Made by a program: the position numbers and the translations under genes. Under the pieces are notes generated by a model. The model worked only from the letters and a program-made list of their open reading frames with translations, ran no database searches and was not told the DNA's origin. Of a stretch of DNA of 64,000 nucleotides, positions 1-9,186 are shown piece after piece (position 1 is the stretch's first letter; each line of letters begins with the position of its first letter). Origin of the DNA: Bog-756 sp963710495 (GTDB taxonomy: Bacteria > Actinomycetota > Acidimicrobiia > Acidimicrobiales > RAAP-2); assembly GCA_963710495.1 (NCBI GenBank), contig CAVQAI010000012.1, forward strand, positions 496,001 to 560,000, read 5' to 3'.

Positions 1-567
1 GTGGCCGCCAACCTCCGGATCGGGCGGCCGGGGGCTACCGACCCCGAGCTGCTCGGCGTGCTGGCGCGGGTCGGTCTCGCCCCGTGGGTCGCCGGACTGC
101 CAGACGGACTGGCCACCGAGGTCGGGAGGGACGGCTCCCGGCTATCGGGCGGCCAACGCCGGCGACTGGCGCTGGCCCGGGCCCTGCTGGCCGACTTCCC
201 GGTGCTCGTCGTGGACGAACCGACCGAGCACCTCGACCCCCTCGCCGCCGACGCCGTGCTGCGTGACCTTCTCGACGTGACCATGGGACGGTCGCTCCTC
301 CTCATCACCCACCGCCTGCCCGGGCTCGAGTCGGTGGAGGAGATCGTGGTGATGGACGGAGGCCGGGTGGTCGAGCGGGGATCCCACACCGATCTGGTGG
401 CCCTGGGGGGCAGGTACGCCGACCTCTGGTGGTCCCAGGCGGGCGGCTACCCGGAGTCGACCGATGACCATGATCCACCAACGCCCGCCGAACGAACATG
501 GCGCGCCGAACGACCGAAGGCATCCGCCCTCAGCGGCAGCCTCGAGATGGGGAGCTCACGACCATGA
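1..567 (+). CDS. cydC: ABC transporter ATPase C-terminal part, CydC-type (5' end outside window)
   Basis: This is the C-terminal half of an ABC ATPase domain; the permease part and Walker A lie upstream of the window. Visible are the signature LSGGQRRRLALARALL, Walker B VLVVDEPTEHLD and the H-loop ITHRL. Its stop (565-567) overlaps the cydA start by four bases (ATGA), which implies translational coupling. CydDC exporters move glutathione/cysteine across the membrane and are needed for assembly of cytochrome bd, so the position before cydAB supports CydC rather than a generic exporter. The last 45 or so residues after the nucleotide-binding domain look unstructured. Whether this is CydC alone or a CydDC fusion cannot be seen. 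Confidence 0.82.
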   Translation: MAANLRIGRPGATDPELLGVLARVGLAPWVAGLPDGLATEVGRDGSRLSGGQRRRLALARALLADFPVLVVDEPTEHLDPLAADAVLRDLLDVTMGRSLLLITHRLPGLESVEEIVVMDGGRVVERGSHTDLVALGGRYADLWWSQAGGYPESTDDHDPPTPAERTWRAERPKASALSGSLEMGSSRP

Positions 568-1973
568 CCCTCGACCTGTCCCGCTGGCAGTTCGCCACGA
601 CCAGCATCTACCACTTCCTGTTCGTGCCGGTGACGATCGGATTGGCCTTCCTCGTGGCGCTGCTCCAGACCACCTGGTACCGGAACGACAACCCGGTGTT
701 CAAACGCCTGACCAAGTTCTTCGGGACGCTGCTCCTCATCAACGTGGCTGTCGGCGTGGTGACCGGCCTGGTCCAGGAGTTCGAGTTCGGAATGAACTGG
801 TCCAACTATTCGCGGTTCGTGGGCAACATCTTCGGCGGGCCCCTGGCCATGGAAGGGATCGTGGCCTTCTTCCTCGAGTCCACCTTCCTCGGGATCTGGA
901 TCTTCGGCTGGGACCGGCTCTCGAAGCGCCTGCACTTGACCTGTATCTGGCTGGTGGCCGCGGCGACGGTGCTGTCGGCCGCCTTCATCATGGCCGCCAA
1001 CTCGTGGATGCAGCATCCGGTCGGCTATGTCATGAACGCCCAGCATCAACCGGTGCTCACCGACATCTGGGCGCTGTTCACCAATCCGGTCTTCCTGTGG
1101 GGCTTCCCGCACGTGGTGCTGGCCTCGCTGGTCACCGGGGCCATGGTGATGCTGGCCGTTTCCGCCTGGCACTTGCGGAGGCAGAGCATGGTGGAGGCCT
1201 TCCGCCGGACGGCGGTCATCTCGCTGGCGGTGCTCACCCCGGCCGTCTTCCTCAACCTGTTCCTGGGCAGCGAGCTCGGCGTGATCGAGGGCAGGTACCA
1301 GCCGATGAAGATCGCCGCCGCCGAGGCGCTCTGGAACACCTGTCCCTCCCGTTGCTCGTTCTCCCTGTTCCAGATCGGTGGGGGCGGCAACGACCAGACG
1401 CCCACCCAGATCTTGGAGATCCCCGGCCTGCTCTCGATCCTGGCCACCAACCACATCAACGGTGAGGTCCAAGGGATGAACAACCTCCAGGCGCAGTACG
1501 AGCACCAGTACGGGCCGGGCAACTACGTCCCCAACGTGTTCATCCAGTACTGGGGCATGCGGGTGATGGCCTACCTGGCCTCCCTGGTCCTGCTCTTCTC
1601 CCTGTGGGGGGTCTGGCTGATCCGGCGGAAGACGCTCGAGCGGTCGAAATGGTTCCTGCGCATCGCGCCATGGGCCGTCATCGCGCCGTTCCTGATCAAC
1701 ACCGCCGGGTGGTTGTTGACCGAGAGCGGCCGACAGCCCTGGATCGTCCAGGGACTGATGAAGACCTCGCAGGCGGTGTCACCGTCGATCTCCGCCGCCG
1801 ACGTGTGGATCAGCCTGACTGTCTTCGTGGTCCTCTATGCGGCCCTCGGGGTGGCGGACTGCTACCTGATGGTCCACTACGGGCGCAAGAGCCTCGAGGC
1901 CGGCGGCGAAGAGCCAGGGGACGGTGCCGATGGGGATGCCGACGAGAGCCAGATCCCGGCGCTCGTCTACTAG
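564..1973 (+). CDS. cydA: Cytochrome bd ubiquinol/menaquinol oxidase subunit I
   Basis: CydA oxidises quinol and carries the three haems of the high-affinity terminal oxidase in the cell membrane. The protein has about nine hydrophobic segments. Haem-ligand regions are recognisable: His17 in TSIYHFLF (b595 ligand position), the histidine in GFPHVVLASLVTGAM (b558) and the methionine in YWGMRVMAYL. The quinol-site signature GRQPW is present and the Q-loop is short. I chose ATG 564, giving 469 aa starting MTLDLSRWQF, because homologues begin at this helix and because it overlaps the upstream stop; the longer start at 498 would add an unlikely arginine-rich leader. It is followed nine bases later by cydB. 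Confidence 0.96.
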   Translation: MTLDLSRWQFATTSIYHFLFVPVTIGLAFLVALLQTTWYRNDNPVFKRLTKFFGTLLLINVAVGVVTGLVQEFEFGMNWSNYSRFVGNIFGGPLAMEGIVAFFLESTFLGIWIFGWDRLSKRLHLTCIWLVAAATVLSAAFIMAANSWMQHPVGYVMNAQHQPVLTDIWALFTNPVFLWGFPHVVLASLVTGAMVMLAVSAWHLRRQSMVEAFRRTAVISLAVLTPAVFLNLFLGSELGVIEGRYQPMKIAAAEALWNTCPSRCSFSLFQIGGGGNDQTPTQILEIPGLLSILATNHINGEVQGMNNLQAQYEHQYGPGNYVPNVFIQYWGMRVMAYLASLVLLFSLWGVWLIRRKTLERSKWFLRIAPWAVIAPFLINTAGWLLTESGRQPWIVQGLMKTSQAVSPSISAADVWISLTVFVVLYAALGVADCYLMVHYGRKSLEAGGEEPGDGADGDADESQIPALVY

Positions 1974-1982
1974 GGAGCGAAG

Positions 1983-3005
1983 ATGGTCCATCTGAACGAC
2001 ATCTGGTACGTGATCGTCGCCCTCTTCTGGGTGGGGTTCTTCATCCTCGAAGGGTTCGATTTCGGGGTCGGCATGCTGCACGACTTCATCGGGCGCACCG
2101 ACCTCGACCGCCGGCTGGTGGTGAACTCCATCGGGCCCCTGTGGGACGGCAACGAGGTATGGCTCATCGTGGCCGGGGCGGCCATCTTCGCCGCCTTCCC
2201 GTCGTGGTATGCCACCATGTTCTCCGCGTTCTACCTGGCACTGCTGATCGTGCTGGTCGCGCTGATCATGCGTGGCGTCTCCTTCGAGTTCAATCGCAAG
2301 ATCGACGACCGACGTTGGTCGGCGACCTGGCGGTGGTCCCTGACCGTCGGGAGCGCGCTGGTCCCCCTCCTCCTCGGCACTGCGCTGGGCGACCTCCTCC
2401 ACGGGCTGCCCATCGACCAGGCCCACAACTACACCGGTACCTTCTTCGGCCTGCTCGTCCCCTTCGGCCTCTATACCGGCCTCACGCTGGTGGTCCTGTC
2501 GCTCCTCCTCGGTGCGACCTACTTGACGCTCAAGATGGACGGCGAGCTGCGCCGGCGGGCGGCGCGGCTCTCGGGCCGGCTCGGATGGTTGGCCGTGGTG
2601 ATCACGTTCGGCTGGCTCACCTGGAGTCATGTGGGGTTGGCCCTGGGCTTCGTCCCGAGCCCGATCGATGCGTTGGCACTCGTGGCGGTGGTGGCCGCCG
2701 CGCTGTTCGCCGAAGCGGGATCGGAGGGATGGGCCTTTGCCGCCGCCGCCATCGCCATCGGGAGCATCGTGGGCTCGATCTTCTTCGACCTGTTCCCCCG
2801 GGTGATGGTGTCCACCACCAATTCGGCCTACGACCTCACCGTGTCCAACAGCGCCAGTCCTTCGTACACGCTCAAGGTGATGACCGTCGTGGCGGTGGTC
2901 GTCTTCCCCTTCGTCCTCCTGTACCAGGGGTGGAGCCTCTATGTCTTCCGACGACGGTTGTCCGCACCGCCCTCCGAGGCTCATCCCGCCACCGACAGTG
3001 GTTGA
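1983..3005 (+). CDS. cydB: Cytochrome bd oxidase subunit II
   Basis: CydB is the partner of CydA in the bd oxidase and lacks haem. The 340-residue protein is polytopic and has the family opening (FWVGFFILEGFDFGVG) followed by GPLWDGNEVWLI, both typical of CydB. It starts nine bases after the cydA stop, so the two are co-transcribed. The order here is ABC exporter then cydA-cydB, whereas mycobacteria have cydABDC, so the operon is rearranged relative to that arrangement. The C-terminus is short and basic. Bases 3006-3239, between this gene and the next, hold no recognisable gene. Confidence 0.96.
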   Translation: MVHLNDIWYVIVALFWVGFFILEGFDFGVGMLHDFIGRTDLDRRLVVNSIGPLWDGNEVWLIVAGAAIFAAFPSWYATMFSAFYLALLIVLVALIMRGVSFEFNRKIDDRRWSATWRWSLTVGSALVPLLLGTALGDLLHGLPIDQAHNYTGTFFGLLVPFGLYTGLTLVVLSLLLGATYLTLKMDGELRRRAARLSGRLGWLAVVITFGWLTWSHVGLALGFVPSPIDALALVAVVAAALFAEAGSEGWAFAAAAIAIGSIVGSIFFDLFPRVMVSTTNSAYDLTVSNSASPSYTLKVMTVVAVVVFPFVLLYQGWSLYVFRRRLSAPPSEAHPATDSG

Positions 3006-3239
3006 ACGCGGCCTCCTTGTGCCCGGCCGCCCTCATGAGGTGTCGATTCCACGTTGCCGGAACGGCTTCGTCCTCGGAGCCGTAGCACGCCACAGCCCGC
3101 CCATAACGGGCCATCGAAAGGCTCCGGATTTGCTCAAACCAGCGCGGCCGCCCGATTTGGCCTATCCTCCTGCCGGGCGGGCACCCGAGGGGGGCTCCCC
3201 TTTGAAGTATCCGTCAACCTAACAAGGGAGTTACGACCT

Positions 3240-3710
3240 ATGCGTCGAATCTTGCTATTGGCAGCAGCGCTCAGCATTCCGTTGGCCGGGGCATCGCTTG
3301 CTCTGAGCAGTGGTACGGCTGGAGCATCGAGCGGTCCCAAAGGAAAGACCGTCTGCTCCACTCTTTCCGGGACGATAACCGGGAACATCACCATCAGCGG
3401 TTGCGTCGACGCCAACGGGGCCAACACCGGCGGGGGTACCACGCTTGTGGCCACATCGCTGGCGACCGGCGGGACCGTGACATGGAACAGCGGTTTCACG
3501 TCGCACTTCCAGGTTCCGGTGCTGACGGCCACCTCGGCCAAGCACTGCCCCGGCTATGTCAAGGGTGCGATGACCGAGCCGACGGCTGACAAGGTCACCG
3601 GTGTGGTCGACATGTCCACCGCCGGATTCAAGATCCCCGGCAAGTTCACCGGCGAGGTGTGCATCAACGGGATCAACATCACGAACCCCAAGCCACTGAA
3701 GGTCAGCTAG
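3240..3710 (+). CDS. Small secreted protein, function unknown
   Basis: The protein has 156 aa. A clear Sec signal peptide (MRRI, then a hydrophobic run of Leu/Ala, ending near SGTAGASSG) is followed by a Thr/Gly-rich domain of about 125 residues. That domain contains four cysteines (KTVCSTL, ISGCVDAN, AKHCPGY, EVCINGIN), which could form two disulfides outside the cell. ATG 3240 is chosen because AAGGGAG (3224-3230) is a well-placed ribosome binding site nine bases upstream; the ORF is open further upstream but without signal-like sequence. A strong hairpin follows the stop. I do not recognise the family; the fold looks beta-rich. Confidence 0.75.
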   Translation: MRRILLLAAALSIPLAGASLALSSGTAGASSGPKGKTVCSTLSGTITGNITISGCVDANGANTGGGTTLVATSLATGGTVTWNSGFTSHFQVPVLTATSAKHCPGYVKGAMTEPTADKVTGVVDMSTAGFKIPGKFTGEVCINGINITNPKPLKVS

Positions 3711-3722
3711 TCCCATCCGCAC

Positions 3723-3746
3723 ACCGATTCCGGAATCCGGATCGGT
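3723..3746. other. Small inverted repeat after the secreted protein gene
   Basis: ACCGAT-T-CCGG, a three-base AAT loop, then CCGG-ATCGGT form a ten-pair stem with one bulged T. It sits just before the stronger terminator hairpin at 3762-3795 and may add to mRNA 3'-end stability. Confidence 0.45.
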
Positions 3747-3761
3747 GAAATACAGGTGAAG

Positions 3762-3795
3762 ACAGAGGCCCCGCTCTCTTGAGCGGGGCCTCTGT
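3762..3795 (+). terminator. Strong terminator-like hairpin
   Basis: A perfect 15-base-pair stem (ACAGAGGCCCCGCTC and its reverse complement) closes a four-base TCTT loop, 51 bases after the secreted-protein stop. No T-run follows, as is common in high-GC actinobacteria, where such stems still end transcripts. Confidence 0.8.
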
Positions 3796-3999
3796 CGCGC
3801 CGGGCGCCTGGCCGCTTCACCGGCACGGAGGTGAGTCCTTCCTGAGCTTGACCGTTGAGGCTCAGGAGCCGATGCCTCGTCCGTGGTGGGAGCAAGGTGG
3901 GACTGTGTCACCGAATCAGGGCAGCGGAGGCCAAAGCGGAGCTGGTCATCGCTTTGACTACGATGGGCACGCCTCAGAGGCCCGAGCAAGGAGCTTGCC

Positions 4000-5860
4000 G
4001 TGAACTCGTTCCCTTCGATCGGCGAGTACGCATTCCTGTCCGATTGCGAGAACAACTGCCTGATTGCCCCCGACGGGGCCGTCGAATGGCTGTGCCTCCC
4101 CCGACCGGACTCGCCCAGCGTCTTCGGAGCGCTCCTCGATCGAACGGCTGGGTCGTTTCGCCTGGGGCCGGCGAACGTCAACGTGCCCCACCATCGTCGT
4201 TACATTCCGGGCACGATGGTTCTCGAGACCACCTGGCATACACCGACCGGTTGGCTGCTGGTCACCGATTTCATGGCAGTGAGACCGGTCAGCGGCGCCG
4301 AGCAACGCCGTCCGGACTACCGCCGGGCGCCCGGGGACGCGGCGGCGTGCGGAACCTTGGCGCGCGTGGCCACGTGTATCGGGGAGAAGGTCGAAGTGTT
4401 CGTCAACTGCGTGCCCAACTTCGAGTATGGCGCCAAGACGGGACGGTGGCGATACGACGGCGATGGGTACACGATGGCGGTGGGAGAGCCGCCGGCGGGA
4501 GATCCGGTCATCAAGTTGATGAGCGGGATCCAACTGGGCATCGTCGGTGGCCGCTGCTATGGCCGGACCTCCTTGTCCACCGGCGAGTCGACGTTCATCG
4601 CCCTGTCCTGGACGGACCACCTGCCGGAGAGCAAGGAGGAGGTCGACCAAGACATGCTCTCCACCGTGACCTACTGGCGAGACTGGTTGCGCGTCGGCCA
4701 GTTTCCCGACCACCCCTGGCGCTCGTACCTGGAGCGGAGCGCGCTCACGCTCAAGGGCTTGAGCTACGCGCCCACTGGGGCCGTGATGGCGGCCGCCACG
4801 ACTTCGCTCCCCGAAACGCCGGGTGGCGCCCGCAACTGGGACTACCGCTACACGTGGATCAGGGACTCGGCATTCATGCTGCGCTCGCTCTACCGGCTCG
4901 GTTTCGGCTGGGAGGCGCTGGAGTACTTCGCCTTCGTCCTCGACGCTGTGGCCGGTGGTGATGGCCCCTTCAACTTGCAGATCATGTACGGCATCGATGG
5001 CCAGCGTGATCTCACCGAGCACACCCTCGACCATCTCTCCGGCTACCGGGGCTCTCGTCCGGTGCGGATCGGCAATGCCGCCTGGGACCAGCACCAGAAC
5101 GACGTCTGGGGCATGCTCCTCGATGCCGTCGACACCCACATGCGGGAGGGCGCGGCCGAGATCACCCATGAGGCGTGGGACGGGCTGGCCAGCTTGGTTG
5201 ACCAGGCCATCGCCCGGCAGGACGAGCCGGATCAGGGGATTTGGGAGATCCGCGGCGAACCCCAGCTCTTCACCGGCTCGAAGGTGCTGTGCTGGGTGGC
5301 GGCCGAACGCGGGGCGGATCTGGCTCGAGCGCGTGGCGACGATCGAACGCGCCCCGGCGTGGCAGGCGGCGGCAGACGGGATGAAGGCGGACATCCTGGA
5401 GCGCGGCGTCACCGAACGAGGGGTGTTCCGTCAGCACTACGGCAACGAGGAGCTCGATGCCTCGCTGCTGCTCATTCCCATCCTCGGCTTCCTGCCCCCG
5501 GAGGACGAGCGGGTGCGAGCCACCGTCCTGGCCATCGCCGACGAGCTGACCGAGGACGGCCTGGTTCTTCGCTACAAGGTCGATACCACCGACACGGGCT
5601 TCGAGGGGAAGGAGGGGACCTTCACCATCTGTTCCTTCTGGCTGGTCACCGGCCTGGCCATGATCGGGGAGGTCGACCGAGCCCGTGCCCTCTGCAAGAA
5701 GCTCCTCTCCTTTGCCGGGCCCCTGCAGTTGTACGCTGAGGAGATCGACGCGTCGAGCGGGGAGCACCTCGGCAACTTTCCCCAGGCCTTCACCCACCTG
5801 GCGCTCATCGACGCAGTGTCCAGGCTGATCGAGGCGGAACAGGCCACCACAGGCCAGTAG
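4000..5860 (+). CDS. Glycoside hydrolase family 15 (glucoamylase/trehalase-like), frameshifted
   Basis: GH15 enzymes of this actinobacterial type hydrolyse glucosides such as trehalose or alpha-glucans. The gene reads 4000 to about 5330 in one frame and about 5330 to 5860 in the next; removing one base restores a single protein of about 619 aa. The first frame holds SIGEYAFLSDCENNCLI (the GH15 N-terminal signature), RNWDYRYTWIRDS, and GIWEIRGEPQLFT with the likely acid Glu. The second holds HYGNEELDASLLLIP and GKEGTFTICSFW, with the likely base Glu. The GTG start at 4000 has AAGGAG (3988-3993) six bases upstream. The shift lies in 5315-5345. Both halves are well conserved, so a sequencing error is as likely as a true mutation. 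Confidence 0.85.
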
Positions 5861-5920
5861 GCGGCCGCAGCCCGGACGCCTACTGCTCAGAACGTACGGC
5901 GACGACGAGGAATTGAGACG

Positions 5921-6193
5921 ATGATCCTGGCGACGAACTTTCCACTGCTCGATGTGTTCTGGACCGTGCTGATGTTCGCCGGCTTCGTGTTGTGGATCTG
6001 GCTGCTCATCTTCGTCTTCGCTGACATCTTCCGAAGCCATACGCTGTCGGGAGGGGCGAAGGCGGCGTGGGTGATCCTGTTGATCATCGTCCCGGTGATC
6101 GGCGTGCTGGCCTACATCATCGTGCGGGGAAGGAGCATGGAGGACCATCTCACCCGAGACCTCGGCGGCGGCGGACCTCGGATGATCGCGTAG
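5921..6193 (+). CDS. Small membrane protein with PLDc_N-type domain
   Basis: The protein has 90 aa. Two transmembrane helices (about residues 9-34 and 48-67) are separated by DIFRSHTLSGGAKAAW, and the pattern VILLIIVPVIGVLAYIIVRG is typical of the phospholipase D nuclease N-terminal (PLDc_N) family of small membrane proteins. These proteins have no catalytic residues; the function is unknown. The stop TAG is followed directly by the ATG of the oxidoreductase gene, so the two are probably translated from one mRNA. Confidence 0.85.
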   Translation: MILATNFPLLDVFWTVLMFAGFVLWIWLLIFVFADIFRSHTLSGGAKAAWVILLIIVPVIGVLAYIIVRGRSMEDHLTRDLGGGGPRMIA

Positions 6194-7337
6194 ATGGCGA
6201 TGCGCATTCTGGTACTGGGGGCGGGATTCGGCGGCCTGGAGCTGACCACCAGGATCTCGGAGGAATTCGGATCGAGCGTCGACGTCGTGCTCATCGACAA
6301 GACCGAGGACTTCGTCTTCGGGTTCTCGAAGCTCGACGTCATGTTCGGGCGAACGGGGCCCGAGCAGGTGCGGCATCCGTATCGTGACTTCGTCAAGCCC
6401 GGCGTGCAGTTCGTGCAGTCCACCATTCGAGGGATCGACCCGCATCACAAGTCCGTCGACACCGATGCCGGTACGGTTCGAAGCCGACGTGGTGGTCGTC
6501 GCGCTCGGGGCCGACCTGGACCCCGGTGCCACCCCGGGCCTCCTCGAGGGCGGTCACGACTTCTACACCGAATCGGGGGCCTTCGCCCTCCGGGACGTCC
6601 TGGAGAGGTTCGACGGCGGGCGCGTGGTGGTGGCCGTGACGTCGACGCCGTTCAAGTGCCCTCCGGCACCGAGTGAGACCGCTCTCTTGATGCACGACTT
6701 CCTGACCCGGCGGGGCGTGCGCGACCGGTCGAGCATCTCGCTCGTGATGCCACTGCCGGTTCCCATTCCGCCTTCGCCCCAGGCGTCGGAGGTCCTCCTC
6801 GGTGCTTTCGCCGAGCGGGGCATCGGCTGGTATCCGAAGACGCTGGTGCGCGCCATCGAGCCGGCTCGCCGGGTGGCGGTTCTGGATGACGGGGGCGAGC
6901 TGGCCTTTGACCTGTTCCTGGGCGTCCCGGCGCACCGGGCACCGGAGGTGGTCGTCCAGGCCGGGATGACCGTGGACGGTTGGATCCCGGTCGATCCGAA
7001 GACCCTCCAGACCGAATTCCCGGGCGTCTATGCGGTCGGCGACGTGACCAGTGTCGGGACGCCGAAAGCCGGTGTGTTCGCCGAGGGCCAGGCCGGCGTC
7101 GTGGCGGACGGCATCGGCGCCCTCATCCGGAGCTCGGGTGCACAACCGGGATACGACGGGCGCGGGGTCTGCTACCTCGAGTTCGGCGACGACCAGGTGG
7201 CCAAAGTCGACGTCACCTTCTTCGGCGGGGAGGGGCCACATGGGGAGCTGGAAGGGCCGTCGCCCGCCCTGGCCGCCGAGAAGGCCGACTTCGGGGCCAG
7301 CCGGGTGCAGCGCTGGTTCGACCGGACCTGGCCCTAG
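6194..7337 (+). CDS. FAD/NAD(P)-dependent oxidoreductase (sulfide:quinone reductase/NDH-2 like), frameshifted
   Basis: The protein is a two-dinucleotide-domain flavoprotein. The N-terminal frame starts MAMRILVLGAGFGGLE with the FAD-binding GxGxxG; the C-terminal frame holds VVVVALGAD, PLPVPIPPSP and the second FAD motif FPGVYAVGDVTS. The two frames meet at about 6475: deleting one G from ACGGTTC gives a continuous DAGT-FEADVVVVALGAD typical of the family, so the likely product is 380-381 aa. Homologues transfer electrons from sulfide, NADH or another donor to quinone. I do not see the full set of SQR cysteines, so the substrate is left open. The start abuts the stop of the upstream membrane-protein gene. 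Confidence 0.82.
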
Positions 7338-7367
7338 CCGCGGGGACCTCCCCGGGGCGGCTCGTCT

Positions 7368-7823
7368 TCAGCCCTGGAGACCGTCCCACGACCAGTGCGG
7401 AATGCTCAAGTCGGAGGGAACGTCGTCGGCGGACCGGGGGTACCGGGCCATGGTGGTCGTCGTAGCCCAGGCGAAGTAGTCGTGGAGGGCGTGCCCGAGA
7501 GGACTGTCGACGGCCATGCCGATGTCGCCCAGTGCTTGGTCGAAGCAGGCGATGGCCCGCCGGTCCATCTCGTCGTGGGGCCCGTTGCCGCTGTGCATCC
7601 GGACGACCGAGGTCTCGTCCCCGTCGTGGTCGGAGAAAGCGGTGGGCCCGCCGAGTGCTTCTCCCCAGTAGGCGGCCAGCCGCTCGGTGTGCTGCGGGTG
7701 GATGCCGTGGCTGAACGCGTGCCCGACCACCTCGTCGGCCACCACCCGGGCATGCCAGGCCGAGGCCAGGCGCAGGAGACCGGCTTCGCCTCCGGCAGCC
7801 TCCAAGACGTTGGGCACGCTCAC
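7368..7823 (-). CDS. Truncated haemoglobin (2/2 globin, group II-like)
   Basis: The 151-aa globin runs from a GTG at 7823 (VSVPNVLEAAGGEAG) to the stop at 7368. Family features are LAAYWGEALGGP (the conserved Trp/Gly region) and MHSGNGPH with the proximal His before DEMDRRAIACFDQAL. Such globins bind oxygen or NO in the cytoplasm. The reading frame is open upstream to 8186 and beyond, but that part belongs to another protein whose own stop (7838-7840) is hidden by a frameshift. I therefore choose the internal GTG, 14 bases after that stop. The spacing suggests co-transcription with the upstream remnant. Confidence 0.82.
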   Translation of the reverse strand: MSVPNVLEAAGGEAGLLRLASAWHARVVADEVVGHAFSHGIHPQHTERLAAYWGEALGGPTAFSDHDGDETSVVRMHSGNGPHDEMDRRAIACFDQALGDIGMAVDSPLGHALHDYFAWATTTTMARYPRSADDVPSDLSIPHWSWDGLQG

Positions 7824-7837
7824 TCCGCCACGTCCGG

Positions 7838-8319
7838 CTAGACACCGGCCGCCGGTCGACAGCCCCCGGCCGGCCATCCCCAGACGGTCACGACCGGAAG
7901 GAAGAGGCACGGTCACCGGACAAGGGGTCCCCGGTCCCGTGTTCCCGGCGGCATCGGCAGTCCAGCTTCCGCCTTTCGGCCGGCTGAACACGTAGTACGA
8001 GCCGGCATCCTGCGAGGCGACCTGAGCCCGGGTCGGGGCCGAGGGTTCTGCAGAAGGGGCGGGGACCAACCGGGCCGCCGCCCAGTACGTGTCGGACCCC
8101 ATGTCGAATGCGTAGTAGGTGAGCCCGGGCGCCAGGCCGCTGTATTCGGAGACCGGGATGTTGTTCAAGGCGGCCCCGGCCACCACCAGTTGCGACCGGA
8201 TCTGATCCGTGACGGGAAGATCGAACGCGTGGGGCGAGGCGGTCGGTGCCGGGCCGGAGCCCCCGCCCGCCCGGGTGGTGGTCGACGTGGTGGCCGACGC
8301 GGACGTGGTCGCCTGGCCC
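7838..8319 (-). pseudogene. Remnant of a secreted protein, N-terminus missing and frameshifted near its end
   Basis: Reading the minus strand from about 8319, a Thr/Ser/Ala-rich linker leads into TYYAFDMGSDTYWAAARL and DAGSYYVFSRPKGGSW, then CPVTVP. This C-terminal domain is of a type seen in secreted actinobacterial proteins of unknown function. After PVTVP the frame runs into the globin, but shifting by one base at about 7897-7910 gives PVVTVWGWPAGGCRP and a stop at 7838-7840, which is how the family usually ends. No start codon or signal peptide can be found upstream before a stop inside the amidohydrolase gene, so the N-terminus has been lost or replaced. The frame is inferred by me from family resemblance. 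Confidence 0.55.
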
Positions 8320-9186
8320 TCAGCAGCGATAGACGCGTTCTGCGTTCCCGCCGAAGAGCTGGTCGCGGGATTCGCGGCCGAGGCCGGCCGTCACGGCGCT
8401 GAACGTGGTGTAGAGCTCGTCGAAGGTGCCGAACACGGCGTCGACGGGAAAGTTGCTGGCGAACATGCAACGGTCGACGCCGAAGGCCTCGATGGCGTAC
8501 TCGAGCCACGGGGCGAACGCGTCGACGTGCATGGACCCGAACGGCATGGCCAGGCCCGAGAGCTTGCACACGACGTGGTCGCCCAGGCCGGCCAAGGCGT
8601 CGATACCGGCCCGCCAGAGGGCGCGTTCCTCGTCGGAGCCCGAGCGGGGCCAGCCGGTGTGCTCGACCACCACGACCAGGTTATCGAAGCCGGCGAGCTG
8701 TGTCGCGGCGAGCCGAAGCTGGTCCGGATGGGCCATCAGCTCGAACACCAGGGACCGCTCCTCCAGGGCGCGGAGCACTTCGGTGTCGGGGAGCGGCCCG
8801 CCGGAGGCACCCATCGGGCGCACGCCGCGGAATCGTGGCGCCGTCATCTGGCGGTCGAGGAGGGCGATGGCCTCGCCCACCGTGTCGGTCGGCGGGATAC
8901 CGCCGACGATGGCGTCCGGGCCGCCGTTCGCATCGGCGTTGCCGTCCAGCTCGATGGTCTCCTCGATGGAGTGCGGACCGGTGGCGGCGGCGACGTTGAC
9001 GAACTTGTCGACGTTCCACCGGGCCGTCTCGGCCCGGTAGGCGTCGGCATCGAAGCGGCGGTACATCCTCGACGCATCGCCGGGACCGTCGGTCGGAGGG
9101 CGTGACAGGTACGGGTACCAGTCGGTGCGGGCCGGGTCCCAGAGGTGCACGTGGGCGTCGACCACGCGGGCGGGCTGGTCGGTCAT
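8320..9186 (-). CDS. Amidohydrolase family 2 metal-dependent hydrolase
   Basis: The protein has 288 aa. It begins MTDQPARVVDAHVHLWDP, carrying the HxH metal motif of the amidohydrolase-2 superfamily (2-pyrone-4,6-dicarboxylate lactonase/ACMSD-like). Further motifs are VVVVEHTGWP, HVVCKLSGL and DRCMFASNFPVD (the last supplies the Ser-Asn-Phe-Pro-Asp strand). These enzymes hydrolyse lactones or decarboxylate ring-cleavage products. The start ATG overlaps the stop of the upstream SDR by four bases, and together with the Baeyer-Villiger enzyme the three genes form an operon. A lactonase role after a Baeyer-Villiger oxidation is an attractive inference. Confidence 0.88.
   Translation of the reverse strand: MTDQPARVVDAHVHLWDPARTDWYPYLSRPPTDGPGDASRMYRRFDADAYRAETARWNVDKFVNVAAATGPHSIEETIELDGNADANGGPDAIVGGIPPTDTVGEAIALLDRQMTAPRFRGVRPMGASGGPLPDTEVLRALEERSLVFELMAHPDQLRLAATQLAGFDNLVVVVEHTGWPRSGSDEERALWRAGIDALAGLGDHVVCKLSGLAMPFGSMHVDAFAPWLEYAIEAFGVDRCMFASNFPVDAVFGTFDELYTTFSAVTAGLGRESRDQLFGGNAERVYRC

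Noticed and set aside
447..1505. Long minus-strand ORFs opposite cydA
   Set aside because: Composition is rich in His, Glu, Gln and Arg and the ORFs mirror a well-conserved gene; antisense artefacts of high GC.
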